From the NCBI GenBank assembly GCA_011065005.1, contig JAAKFP010000015.1:1-14871 (forward strand): a stretch of DNA of 14,871 nucleotides, written 5' to 3'. Shown in pieces: positions 6,095 through 13,942 of this stretch (its first letter is position 1; the number at the start of each line of letters is the position of its first letter). A program made the translations under genes and the position numbers. The notes under the pieces were generated by a model. It worked only from the letters and a program-made list of their open reading frames with translations. It made no database searches and was not told the DNA's origin. Source of the stretch: Chlamydiota bacterium (GTDB taxonomy: Bacteria > Chlamydiota > Chlamydiia > Chlamydiales > Waddliaceae).

Positions 6095-7042
6095 ATGAAT
6101 ACTTTAAACTTAACACCCGGATACGTCACACAAGGATTTTCCGTTGCACGTGCTGAACTCTTCCATGCTGCAGAGTGGGCAAACGAAAAGCATCATGTCG
6201 CTGGCTATATTGCTGGGGTTACGGCAAAACTTCTCAGCAAGGGAACAGAATACCTCGAACTCCCTGTGCGGATCATCGAAGATGTTGCGTTAACGATCAT
6301 AAACCTCGTAGGAGCTACTTTCAAAGAAGGTTGCCGTAAGAACCTAGGTCACTGTTTCCGTTGTCTTGGCAAAGACTTTTATGACAGCTTGATCACCGCA
6401 CCGATTGTTTGTATCCACTGGTTAACAGCTGCAGTTGCTGGCTACCATATTGTAAACGCTATTTACGATTTTAATCCAAAACTTCAACAAACAGAAGATT
6501 ATCACCGTGTAGACTTTTATCGTGTACAGGTGATGAGAAAACATGGACATGAGGCCCTCAAAAGTTTAGATGATCTACTTCCCAGCAAACTACGGGATAA
6601 AGATCCTTCCATACTGTTGAACTTGTATAAACAAACTCTTCAGTTCGATTCAGAGAAGTTAAAGATATTTATTGACGGGATGAAGGAAGAACAAAAAAGT
6701 CATAAGGCCGAGGTACCAGAAGGTAGTACAGAAGTAAATAATGGATGGGATTGTCCGGAAGAGCTAAAAAGAGACAACTCTGATATGGGAAAGGTCACCA
6801 AACGCATTCTGGGACTTTCCTATAATATCGACCTTTCCAAATTAACTAAGCTTAAGCTTAAAATCAAGGGACTCCTTTGCAACATGCTAAACATCCACTA
6901 CACTTCCGGTGATGATAAAATACGAAAGCAAAAAAATGCTCTGATTGTACTGCTGCATCCCGACAAAAGTGAGAATAATGAAAACTACAGAAAAGCATTT
7001 GAAGTTCTTTTAGAGACGCATAGAGCTTACGTCAATGCCTAA
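6095..7042 (+). CDS. Membrane protein with C-terminal J-domain-like HPD motif (315 aa)
   Basis: ATG at 6095 has AAGGAG at 6082-6087, seven bases upstream. The N-terminal half has helical, weakly hydrophobic segments at about 33-50, 58-75 and 99-124 (ITAPIVCIHWLTAAVAGYHI), likely membrane-inserting, with three cysteines in KEGCRKNLGHCFRC (77-90). A charged middle part follows (130-250). Residues about 255-315 look like the second half of a J domain: a basic helix (KIRKQKNALIVLL), the HPD tripeptide at 288-290 followed by K, then a helix with KAFEVLLETHRAYV. In DnaJ proteins HPD is the contact that stimulates Hsp70 ATPase; helix I is less clear here. A host- or self-Hsp70-directed role is inference. 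The start MNTLNLTPGYVTQGF may carry an export signal. The gene stands just upstream of mutS; no family name is recognised. Confidence 0.7.
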   Translation: MNTLNLTPGYVTQGFSVARAELFHAAEWANEKHHVAGYIAGVTAKLLSKGTEYLELPVRIIEDVALTIINLVGATFKEGCRKNLGHCFRCLGKDFYDSLITAPIVCIHWLTAAVAGYHIVNAIYDFNPKLQQTEDYHRVDFYRVQVMRKHGHEALKSLDDLLPSKLRDKDPSILLNLYKQTLQFDSEKLKIFIDGMKEEQKSHKAEVPEGSTEVNNGWDCPEELKRDNSDMGKVTKRILGLSYNIDLSKLTKLKLKIKGLLCNMLNIHYTSGDDKIRKQKNALIVLLHPDKSENNENYRKAFEVLLETHRAYVNA

Positions 7043-7055
7043 CCGAAAAATATCC

Positions 7056-7084
7056 TTGCTAGAGTCGGAAGATCTTGGTAAGAT
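7056..7084 (+). promoter_or_regulatory. Candidate promoter of mutS
   Basis: TTGCTA (7056-7061) and TAAGAT (7079-7084) are 17 bases apart, with four and four matches to the sigma-70 boxes. They lie after the stop of the preceding gene and 33 bases before the chosen mutS start. The 74-base gap makes a separate promoter likely, though read-through is possible. Confidence 0.4.
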
Positions 7085-7116
7085 TATCAGCCATCTACAT
7101 GAGGTTGGAGCATCGG

Positions 7117-9654
7117 ATGACTACGGCCACCAAGAACAAATCTGAAGAGAAAACGACACCTATGATGTCGCAGTGGCATGCCTGCAAGAAGGCAGCGGGT
7201 GATGCTGTTTTGTTGTTTCGGATGGGAGATTTCTACGAAGCTTTTTATGAAGATGCCTCGGTGATCTCTAAAGAGCTGAACCTCACTCTCACCAAACGGC
7301 AAGATGTCCCCATGAGCGGCGTTCCTCACCACACGTGCGAAAACTATATCGATAAACTCGTAGGCAAAGGATATCGTGTCGCTGTCGCCGAACAGACCAG
7401 CGATCCAAAAACCAGCAAGGGCCTTGTGAACCGGGAAGTGGTTAGAGTGGTGACCCCCGGCACGTTGATCAACTCCTCCTTGTTATCTGATAATTCCAAC
7501 AACTTCTTCGCCTCCCTCACCCGAGTAGGTGCTATTTTTGGATTCGCCATCCTCGATCTCTCAACGGCAGAGTTCCGGGTCTGCGAATTCGAACATGAGC
7601 AGGATCTTCTCAACGAGATCTATCGCCTCCAGCCTGCAGAATTTCTCGTGTCCCAAAAGTGTCTAGAAAAACACCGGGATCTCTTTCATGAGATACAGCA
7701 AACATACGATTTTCTTCTCAACACAGAAGATGAATGGCGTTTTGACCACCAGATCACCCTCGACTTTCTTCTCTCCCACCTTGGAGTACACAATCTGAAT
7801 GGTTTTGGATTAACCGGGATGGTTGCCAGCATCAATGCGGCAGGTGCCCTTCTCCACTATCTTCAAGACACCCTGTGTTTGCCTGTGGAGCACATCAAGG
7901 AGGTTCACCCCTACTCCACCTCGCACTACATGACCCTCGACAGGACCTCACAGCGCAACCTCGAGCTCACCCGTTCCCTTAACGATGGAAGCCGAAAAAA
8001 CACGTTATTGAGTATTGTCGACCGAACACACACACCCATGGGAGGGCGCCTGATCCAGCATTGGGTCAAGCAACCCCTTCTCGATGTACAAGGTATTATT
8101 CATCGTCAGAATGCGCTAGATTCCTTTTTAAAAAGACCGTGGGTACTGGACAACTTCAAGCCTCTGCTCGAAAAGGTCCGGGACATTGAACGACTGATGA
8201 TGAAGGTCAGTGCCAACTATGCGATGCCGCGAGACCTTGTCTCTTTACGATTTTCGATGGAGCCTTTGGCGCATATCAAAGCTGCTTTACTTGAAATCGC
8301 CGAGGCATCCCCTCTTATTCGTGAAGAAGCGAACAAATTAGACAGCCTTCCGGAGATGACAACCTTTATTGCGAGAGCCCTTGTCGACGAGCCTCCGGCC
8401 CGTATGAGTGAAGGGAAAATCATTCGGGATGGATTCCATCAAGAGCTCGACGAATTGCGAGAAATAAGCCGAGACAGCAAGTCGTGGTTGGCTCGCTATC
8501 AAATGCAGCTTCGTGAAGATGCCAATATCAAGAATCTGAAAATTGGCTTTAACAGAATGTTCGGCTACTACATCGAAGTCAGCAAAGGGCAAACCGATCG
8601 GGTTCCTGACACCTTCCAGCGTAGGCAAACTCTTGTGAATGCTGAGCGATATATTACTCCGGAACTTAAGGAATATGAGCAGAAGGTGTTAACGGCGGAA
8701 GAGAAAATTGGAGCTATAGAGGGCGAATTGTTTAGTGCCATCAAAAAAGAGGTCGCTAAATTCTCTGGACAGGTTATCCAAATTGCGCAGGCCTTGGCGC
8801 GGATCGATGCACTGCAGTCCCTAGCGGAAGTTGCTCGAACGTATGACTATGTCTGCCCTACTGTGGACGACAGTAGCAAACTCGAAATCTCTCAGGGGAG
8901 ACACCCCGTCATCGAAGCATCAAATATTGGCGAGAAGTTTATTCCAAACGACACTCTTATTGACGATCAAGAGAACAGGCTTCTGCTGATTACTGGTCCG
9001 AACATGTCGGGAAAATCGACCTATATCCGTCAGGTTGCTTTGATCACAATCCTGGCTCAGATGGGCTCTTTTGTTCCTGCAAAAAGCGCACACATAGGAA
9101 TCGTTGATAAGGTTTTTACGCGTATTGGAGCAAGCGACGACCTCTCTCGCGGGCAGTCGACCTTTATGGTGGAAATGACGGAAACCGCAAATATCCTAAA
9201 TAATGCTACCGATCGGTCACTGGTGATTCTTGACGAGATCGGTCGCGGAACCAGCACGTATGATGGAATCTCCATCGCCTGGTCGGTCGCGGAGTTCCTC
9301 CTCACAGCTGAAGGAAGAATGGCAAAAACGTTGTTTGCCACGCACTACTGGGAACTGACGAAACTCGAAGAAAAAGTGCCTGGAGCGGTGAATTACCACG
9401 TTGCTGTCCATGAAAGTGACGATCACATCGTCTTCTTGCGAAAAATTGTTAAGGGCAGCACAGATAAGAGCTATGGCATACACGTAGGTCGCTTGGCGGG
9501 CCTGCCATCTTCTGTGATCGATCGGGCAAAAGAGATCTTGGTGCATCTGGAGGAAAATGCCAACAGGAAGAGCACCTTTGAGCCTTCACGTCCCAAGCGC
9601 CGCCGAAGGGCCAAACCAAAAACGAACGAATATCAGCTTACCTTTTTTAGTTGA
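7117..9654 (+). CDS. mutS: DNA mismatch repair protein MutS (845 aa)
   Basis: MutS recognises mispaired or looped bases and recruits the repair machinery through ATP-driven clamp sliding. I place the start at ATG 7117: GGAG at 7107-7110 is six bases upstream and the protein then matches the family (TTPMMSQWHACK). The frame is open from TTG 7075, but that extension has no family resemblance. The mismatch-reading F-x-E lies at F39-Y-E41 in RMGDFYEAF. Connector, core and lever domains follow, then the ATPase: Walker A GPNMSGKST at 627-635, Walker B with D706 and E707 in ILDEIGRGTS, and FATHYWEL. The length is normal. The last residues, basic RRRRAKPK then QLTFF (840-844), resemble a beta-clamp-binding motif. 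The sequence is closest, from memory, to chlamydial MutS. Confidence 0.98.
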   Translation: MTTATKNKSEEKTTPMMSQWHACKKAAGDAVLLFRMGDFYEAFYEDASVISKELNLTLTKRQDVPMSGVPHHTCENYIDKLVGKGYRVAVAEQTSDPKTSKGLVNREVVRVVTPGTLINSSLLSDNSNNFFASLTRVGAIFGFAILDLSTAEFRVCEFEHEQDLLNEIYRLQPAEFLVSQKCLEKHRDLFHEIQQTYDFLLNTEDEWRFDHQITLDFLLSHLGVHNLNGFGLTGMVASINAAGALLHYLQDTLCLPVEHIKEVHPYSTSHYMTLDRTSQRNLELTRSLNDGSRKNTLLSIVDRTHTPMGGRLIQHWVKQPLLDVQGIIHRQNALDSFLKRPWVLDNFKPLLEKVRDIERLMMKVSANYAMPRDLVSLRFSMEPLAHIKAALLEIAEASPLIREEANKLDSLPEMTTFIARALVDEPPARMSEGKIIRDGFHQELDELREISRDSKSWLARYQMQLREDANIKNLKIGFNRMFGYYIEVSKGQTDRVPDTFQRRQTLVNAERYITPELKEYEQKVLTAEEKIGAIEGELFSAIKKEVAKFSGQVIQIAQALARIDALQSLAEVARTYDYVCPTVDDSSKLEISQGRHPVIEASNIGEKFIPNDTLIDDQENRLLLITGPNMSGKSTYIRQVALITILAQMGSFVPAKSAHIGIVDKVFTRIGASDDLSRGQSTFMVEMTETANILNNATDRSLVILDEIGRGTSTYDGISIAWSVAEFLLTAEGRMAKTLFATHYWELTKLEEKVPGAVNYHVAVHESDDHIVFLRKIVKGSTDKSYGIHVGRLAGLPSSVIDRAKEILVHLEENANRKSTFEPSRPKRRRRAKPKTNEYQLTFFS

Positions 9655-9754
9655 TTCTCAACCACTTACGATATAATAAAATATTTTCTAACCATTTTTC
9701 TTGACTTCCATCTCTCCTAGGAGGATAGATTGAATAAATAGCACATATGAACCT

Positions 9755-9765
9755 AGAGGAGGTGG
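9755..9765 (+). promoter_or_regulatory. Near-perfect Shine-Dalgarno for the 37-aa peptide gene
   Basis: AGAGGAGGTGG matches the anti-Shine-Dalgarno for at least eight consecutive bases (AGGAGGTG, 9757-9764) and sits at the standard distance, six bases from AGGAGG to the ATG at 9769. It is far stronger than the site of any other gene in the window, which argues for high expression of the short frame behind it. Confidence 0.8.
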
Positions 9766-9768
9766 ATT

Positions 9769-9882
9769 ATGGTCCAGAAAACCACAATAAAAGTAACAAC
9801 AATAGCACGCACGCCAACAAGACATCGAACATCTCGAAGAATCCCAACTGCGGTAAAGAGAGTCATACGCCGCACAAAATAG
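9769..9882 (+). CDS. Very basic 37-aa peptide, unknown
   Basis: ATG 9769 to TAG 9880 encodes MVQKTTIKVTTIARTPTRHR and then TSRRIPTAVKRVIRRTK. It has nine arginines and five lysines, with no acidic residue and many threonines. The chance frame is ruled against by a strong Shine-Dalgarno in front and a textbook terminator 12 bases after the stop, so it forms a complete single-gene unit of about 180 bases. Such a composition fits a nucleic-acid-binding peptide: a histone-like condensing peptide (chlamydiae use lysine-rich Hc1 and Hc2, which are longer), or an extra ribosomal peptide. It does not match L34 or L36 as I know them. The position after mutS may be coincidence. Which of these it is cannot be told from the sequence. 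Confidence 0.75.
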   Translation: MVQKTTIKVTTIARTPTRHRTSRRIPTAVKRVIRRTK

Positions 9883-9893
9883 CACCAATCTCT

Positions 9894-9935
9894 CGCGATC
9901 ACCACTACGGTGATCGCGCTTTTCCTTTTTTTTTT
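9894..9935 (+). terminator. Strong intrinsic terminator of the 37-aa peptide gene
   Basis: CGCGATCACC (9894-9903) and GGTGATCGCG (9909-9918) pair perfectly over 10 bp around the loop ACTAC, followed at once by C and a long T-rich tract (TTTTCC then T11). This is a complete factor-independent terminator in the plus direction and it separates the peptide gene from the operon that starts at 9986. Confidence 0.92.
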
Positions 9936-9985
9936 CTCCACACTTTGCTAATCTAGGCTTTCCCTTAGAGAAATCAAAGGAAAAA

Positions 9986-10738
9986 GTGACTGCTAAAATT
10001 GAGCCCCCCAAATTTCATCTGACTACCTGCCACGACAACAACAGCATGATCCTGCAATTTGTCTTGTTCGAACTCCTCAAAGCTTTTGAAGAGTTGTATA
10101 AAATTGAACACTCTATTTCAGAAGTAAAGCTCACCCCAACAAATAAGTTATCCAAAAGCGACCGTGTTCATCTTCATTCTATAGCCTCTTCTCTAGCAAA
10201 GCTGATGGGTAATACCTCAAAAAATGTGCGGATTACCGCATGGACCATCAATGATGGAGTCCTCGCTAAGCTAAAAAACTATTGCTCTTACTTTGCAAAT
10301 AACCTCGACCCCGACAGTGCTAATGGTGCTGCTCTGCTACGCATCTCCGATCAAGCCTGGACTATTGGCCTTGAGAGTTTAGAACTTAACCGAACCGCGC
10401 AGCAAGTACCCTCTCGGGGGAGTCCGAACGTTCTAGGTTTGAAGACAACATTTGAGAGATTGAAAACTAAATTGCTTCGCCTTGCGAAGGTGGTAGCAAA
10501 CATTTGCACCGAGTTTCATGAGGATGAAAATGTTCTTTTCTTCCTTCTCCGTCATCGTGAGGAGCTAGATCGCGCCATAAAAAAAGGTTTTGTGTCGAAG
10601 CTTTTCTCTCAAATGTTCCCCAACGGGTTGAAAAAAGTAGAGAGGATCCTTAAGAAAAAATACTCCTCCAGAGGATTTGAGCATCTGATTCCTGTAATTA
10701 CCCAAAAACTCTCAGAACTTGATATGGCACAGCAATGA
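9986..10738 (+). CDS. Unknown helical protein (250 aa), first gene of the priA operon
   Basis: The frame starts with GTG at 9986, with AAAGGA at 9976-9981 close upstream; the next ATG is about 20 codons inside. The protein has no signal peptide or membrane segment and is rich in helix-forming, charged stretches: FVLFELLKAFEELYKIEH (26-43), TFERLKTKLLRLAKVVA (about 154-170), LFFLLRHREELDRAIKKG. A hydrophilic loop at about 138-150 (QQVPSRGSPN) separates two helical halves. No family is recognised. Its last codons overlap the next gene as ATGA (10735-10738), so the two are translationally coupled, and the second is coupled in turn to priA. By position it should work with that module, perhaps as a scaffold or regulator. 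This is inference only. Confidence 0.75.
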   Translation: MTAKIEPPKFHLTTCHDNNSMILQFVLFELLKAFEELYKIEHSISEVKLTPTNKLSKSDRVHLHSIASSLAKLMGNTSKNVRITAWTINDGVLAKLKNYCSYFANNLDPDSANGAALLRISDQAWTIGLESLELNRTAQQVPSRGSPNVLGLKTTFERLKTKLLRLAKVVANICTEFHEDENVLFFLLRHREELDRAIKKGFVSKLFSQMFPNGLKKVERILKKKYSSRGFEHLIPVITQKLSELDMAQQ

Positions 10739-11520
10739 CGCAAGATAACGAAGATTTTGCCGATCTACTTGCTATGACTGAGATCCATCTCCTTCAGGAA
10801 TATTCTCGAAAAGATTGGCTCCTAACGGATAGAGAAACATACGAATACTTTAAGGAGTTCTCTTCAAAAAATAGACCGGCACCCTCTGCACAGAAAGCGC
10901 CAAAGGCTCCACCTCCCCCTGTCATCCCTAAATCTCCAGCCATCCAGAAACCTCCACCTCCACCCCGCAAACCTATTCCTCCGAAAAAGCCTACCCCGGA
11001 AGCTCCCAAACCGGAACAGAAAAAAGAACCCTTAACATCGTCTACACCTATAGAGCTGCACCCTCCCTCCTCTCCAAAAGCAGCAGAATTTGCCGACATT
11101 CACAAAATTCTGACAACGAAAGTCCCTTCTCAGAAAATTATTGATTCTATCCCTGATGACACCCACGCCAAAAGTGTTCTAAACCAGTGGCAGAAAAAAG
11201 ACCAAAATCTTGAGGTTATCATCCTCTGTTCCGATAAAGAAACCTCACATCTCACCTTTCTTGCAAATCTTGCCAAAGCGATCGAGGTCCATTTTTGTTC
11301 CGCTTCCGTCATCTCTACCAAAGATCAGAAGCTAGAACAGCTTTTGAACACCCCGGAGTTAAAGCTGGTCATCTGCACAGAAAAGAATGTGACCTCTTTG
11401 GGAGATAGCAAAGCCCCAATCCTCAGACTTCAAGATCTTGAGGAATACCTGAAAGATCCACAACTCAAAGCAGGACTTTGGAAGGAATTGTGTGAGGTAA
11501 AACTCGCCTCATCCTGTTGA
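10735..11520 (+). CDS. Proline-linker protein with C-terminal psi-like segment (261 aa), PriA partner candidate
   Basis: It starts with ATG inside the stop of the gene before (ATGA). Three parts are visible. Residues 1-47 are acidic and helical (EIHLLQEYSRKDWLL). Residues 48-115 are a proline-lysine linker with PPPPVIPK and KPPPPPRKP, certainly disordered. Residues about 120-261 are a compact alpha/beta domain: strand LEVIILCS (159-166), helix HLTFLANLAKAIEV, strand LKLVICTE (209-216), and a terminal PILRLQDLEEYLKDPQLKAG-LWKEL. That end resembles, from memory, the C terminus of the DNA polymerase III psi subunit (HolD), which also ends with a DL, a P and an ALW motif. A psi-like or primosome accessory role fits its overlap with priA, but similarity is weak. 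No catalytic motif is visible. Function unproven. Confidence 0.75.
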   Translation: MTQDNEDFADLLAMTEIHLLQEYSRKDWLLTDRETYEYFKEFSSKNRPAPSAQKAPKAPPPPVIPKSPAIQKPPPPPRKPIPPKKPTPEAPKPEQKKEPLTSSTPIELHPPSSPKAAEFADIHKILTTKVPSQKIIDSIPDDTHAKSVLNQWQKKDQNLEVIILCSDKETSHLTFLANLAKAIEVHFCSASVISTKDQKLEQLLNTPELKLVICTEKNVTSLGDSKAPILRLQDLEEYLKDPQLKAGLWKELCEVKLASSC

Positions 11521-13763
11521 ATGCCATGACAAAATTTGCTAAGTATGTTTCAGTAGTCTTAGATGTCGCCCTCGACAAAACGCTGGACTACGGAGTGCCC
11601 GCGCACCTTGTCGATCAAGTGAAAAGAGGCATGCGTGTGGAAGTTCCTGTGCGAGGGCATAAGAGGTCGGGCTATGTTTTTGAGATCAAAGACAAACCTG
11701 CATTTCCTCGAGTGCTGCCAATCGCTGGTGTGTTATCTGATCATGAACTCGTAACGGATGATTTGTTCCAATTGGCATTGTGGATTTCTGAATACTACTA
11801 CGCTCCCCTGTCTCGGGTTTTAAAGGTGATGCTCCCTTCAAGCATTCGCAAAGGAATACAACCTAAACAGCAGCTGTTTGTCATGAGAGCAGAAACTCGT
11901 GAAAAGCTCCGAAAGCTTTGTGCGGATATCAGGGGGAAGTCGCCAGGGCAAGCAGCTGTTCTAGATGTCATGTTAAATGTAAAAAAGGGAATTCTCTTAT
12001 CGGAATTATTGGAAAAAACAAAAGGATCTCGAAGCCCCGTCGACACCTTAGTGAAGAAAGGATGCTTACTTCTCGATATTGTCAGAGTTGACCGTTCTCC
12101 ACTGGTTGACGAACAGTATTTCCGTTCCAAGGCAAAGGTTCTCAATGAAGATCAAGAATGCGCATTAAAGAGTATCTTGGAGAGCCTCGAAAATCACCGA
12201 TTCCAACCTCATCTGCTGCATGGAGTGACCGGTAGTGGAAAAACCGAGGTTTACATGCAAGCAATCCAGCATGCTCTCAAGGCTGGAAAAGGCGCCATCA
12301 TGTTGGTGCCGGAGATCTCTTTGACAGCGCAAACGATTGAGCAGTTTCGAAGCCGTTTCGAGGAAAGTATTGCGATCTTGCATCACCGGCTCAGCCATGG
12401 AGAGCGGTGTGATGAATGGAATAACATCCGCCAGGGCAAAGCAAAGATCGTGATCGGAGCAAGGTCCGCGGTGTTTAGTCCCGTACAGAATCTTGGACTC
12501 ATCATCGTTGATGAGGAGCATGAGCAGTCCTACAAGCAGAGTGAAGAAGCCCCCTGCTATCATGCCAGGGACGTTGCTGTGGTGCGCGGAAAGATGACCA
12601 ACAGTACAGTGATCCTTGGGAGCGCCACACCTAGCCTGGAAAGCTATTTTAATGCGAAGAGTGGAAAATATGCTCTCAGCCATTTACGGAATAGAGCGGA
12701 AACGAGCTCCACACCGGAAGTGGAAATCGTGGACATGAAGAGGGAGTTCGAAAAAGCCCAAGGGTTTACAAATTTCTCCGATACCCTCCTTAAAGGAATC
12801 AAAAAGCGACATGCTACAGGAGAGCAAACGATCCTATTTTTAAATCGTAGAGGATATCATACCACTCTCTTTTGTCGGGAATGTCGACAGTCGGTGCAGT
12901 GTAAACATTGTGACACAACCCTTACGTTCCACTTGGGAGAGAATACCCTATCCTGCCACCTGTGCGGCTATGCCCTTACACCCCCGCCGAACGAATGCCC
13001 CGAGTGCCAGAGCCCCAATCCGATGAAATACCGAGGAGTAGGCACAGAATTACTACAAAAGTCGTTGCACGCCATCCTTCCGGAAATTCGCACGATCCGG
13101 GTTGATGCCGACACCACCCGCCATAAAGGGAGCCATCAGAAGCTGTTGCATGACTTTGGAACAGGAAAGGCCGATGTATTGATCGGCACGCAAATGATTG
13201 CAAAAGGCCTGCACTTTCCGGAGGTCACACTCGTAGGGATCATCAACTGCGACACCAGCTTAAACATCCCCGACTTTCGCGCTTCCGAAACTGTCTTTCA
13301 GTTGATCACCCAGGTCGCAGGACGTGCTGGTAGGGGTGTGACCCCTGGAGAGGTTGCCCTGCAAACGTGTATGCCGGAAAACAGCACCATCAAACTCGCT
13401 GCAAAGCAGGATTATATCGCTTTTTATAATGAAGAGATCGCCATACGGGAAATGTTCCACTTCCCTCCCTTTTGCAGTATGGTGAAGGTCATGTTCTCGG
13501 GCACTGATAAGAACATTACGAATAGCATCGCGACAAGGTTTCGAGAGCAACTTCTCCAGAAGTTGACTTCCAATGTTGAGTTGAATCCCGTCATTCCCGC
13601 GGGTCACGCCAAAGTCAAAGACAAGCATCGCTTTCAATTTTTGATCCGCGGCCCCAGCATTTATCCGATCACTCGTGCGATAAGATCTGTGCAGGACCAC
13701 ACACGCCTTCCCTCAAAAGTTAGGGTGTTTGTAGACGTAAATCCCCTGTCCACTTTTTTCTAG
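11517..13763 (+). CDS. priA: Primosomal replication-restart helicase PriA (748 aa)
   Basis: PriA recognises stalled forks and reloads the replicative helicase. All family marks are here: Walker A GVTGSGKTE (236-244), LVPEISLT (263-270), the DEEH box at 332-335 followed by QSYKQ, CYHARDVAVVRG, GSATPSLES, and an arginine-finger motif QVAGRAGRG (599-607). Eight zinc-binding cysteines lie in two clusters: C453, C456, C462, C465, C480, C483, C494, C497. The length is normal. The frame overlaps the preceding gene by four bases: TTG at 11517 fits the coupling, while the ATG at 11526 gives a typical start (MTKFAKYVSVVLD); neither has a ribosome site, so translation probably depends on the gene upstream. 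I keep TTG, with ATG 11526 equally possible. Confidence 0.97.
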   Translation: MNAMTKFAKYVSVVLDVALDKTLDYGVPAHLVDQVKRGMRVEVPVRGHKRSGYVFEIKDKPAFPRVLPIAGVLSDHELVTDDLFQLALWISEYYYAPLSRVLKVMLPSSIRKGIQPKQQLFVMRAETREKLRKLCADIRGKSPGQAAVLDVMLNVKKGILLSELLEKTKGSRSPVDTLVKKGCLLLDIVRVDRSPLVDEQYFRSKAKVLNEDQECALKSILESLENHRFQPHLLHGVTGSGKTEVYMQAIQHALKAGKGAIMLVPEISLTAQTIEQFRSRFEESIAILHHRLSHGERCDEWNNIRQGKAKIVIGARSAVFSPVQNLGLIIVDEEHEQSYKQSEEAPCYHARDVAVVRGKMTNSTVILGSATPSLESYFNAKSGKYALSHLRNRAETSSTPEVEIVDMKREFEKAQGFTNFSDTLLKGIKKRHATGEQTILFLNRRGYHTTLFCRECRQSVQCKHCDTTLTFHLGENTLSCHLCGYALTPPPNECPECQSPNPMKYRGVGTELLQKSLHAILPEIRTIRVDADTTRHKGSHQKLLHDFGTGKADVLIGTQMIAKGLHFPEVTLVGIINCDTSLNIPDFRASETVFQLITQVAGRAGRGVTPGEVALQTCMPENSTIKLAAKQDYIAFYNEEIAIREMFHFPPFCSMVKVMFSGTDKNITNSIATRFREQLLQKLTSNVELNPVIPAGHAKVKDKHRFQFLIRGPSIYPITRAIRSVQDHTRLPSKVRVFVDVNPLSTFF

Positions 13764-13942
13764 ACTTTTAGTCTTTCGACATACTAATCTTTTGAACCGG
13801 ATAATGACCTCCGACCGTATCTCCCAACAGCTTGACGTTGAGTGCACACAAAAAATCAATCCCCTAGTGAGCCTCATGAAAACGGCGATAGAGAAAGGTC
13901 AAATAAGGACCGTTCTTGGTCTGATGTAGGCAGGCTGCTCCC
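13764..13942. pseudogene. Probable gene remnant, strand undecided
   Basis: This short gap has coding character in two directions. On the plus strand ATG 13804 to TAG 13927 gives 41 codons (MTSDRISQQLDVECTQKINP, then LVSLMKTAIEKGQIR) without a ribosome site. On the minus strand a longer frame, from about 13940 to 13767, reads HQTKNGPYLTFLYRRFHEAH, one stop, then CALNVKLLGDTVGGHYPVQK. Neither is complete or has regulatory signals, so I read it as the decayed piece of a mobile or other gene. It separates priA from a minus-strand gene. Confidence 0.3.

Noticed and set aside
9688..10011. Minus-strand frame of 107 codons
   Set aside because: It runs through the terminator and the 37-aa gene and is Cys/Tyr-rich low-quality sequence; the plus-strand signals are much stronger.
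10794..11099. Minus-strand glycine-rich frame
   Set aside because: Complement of the proline-rich linker codons; glycine richness is a mirror of CCN codons.
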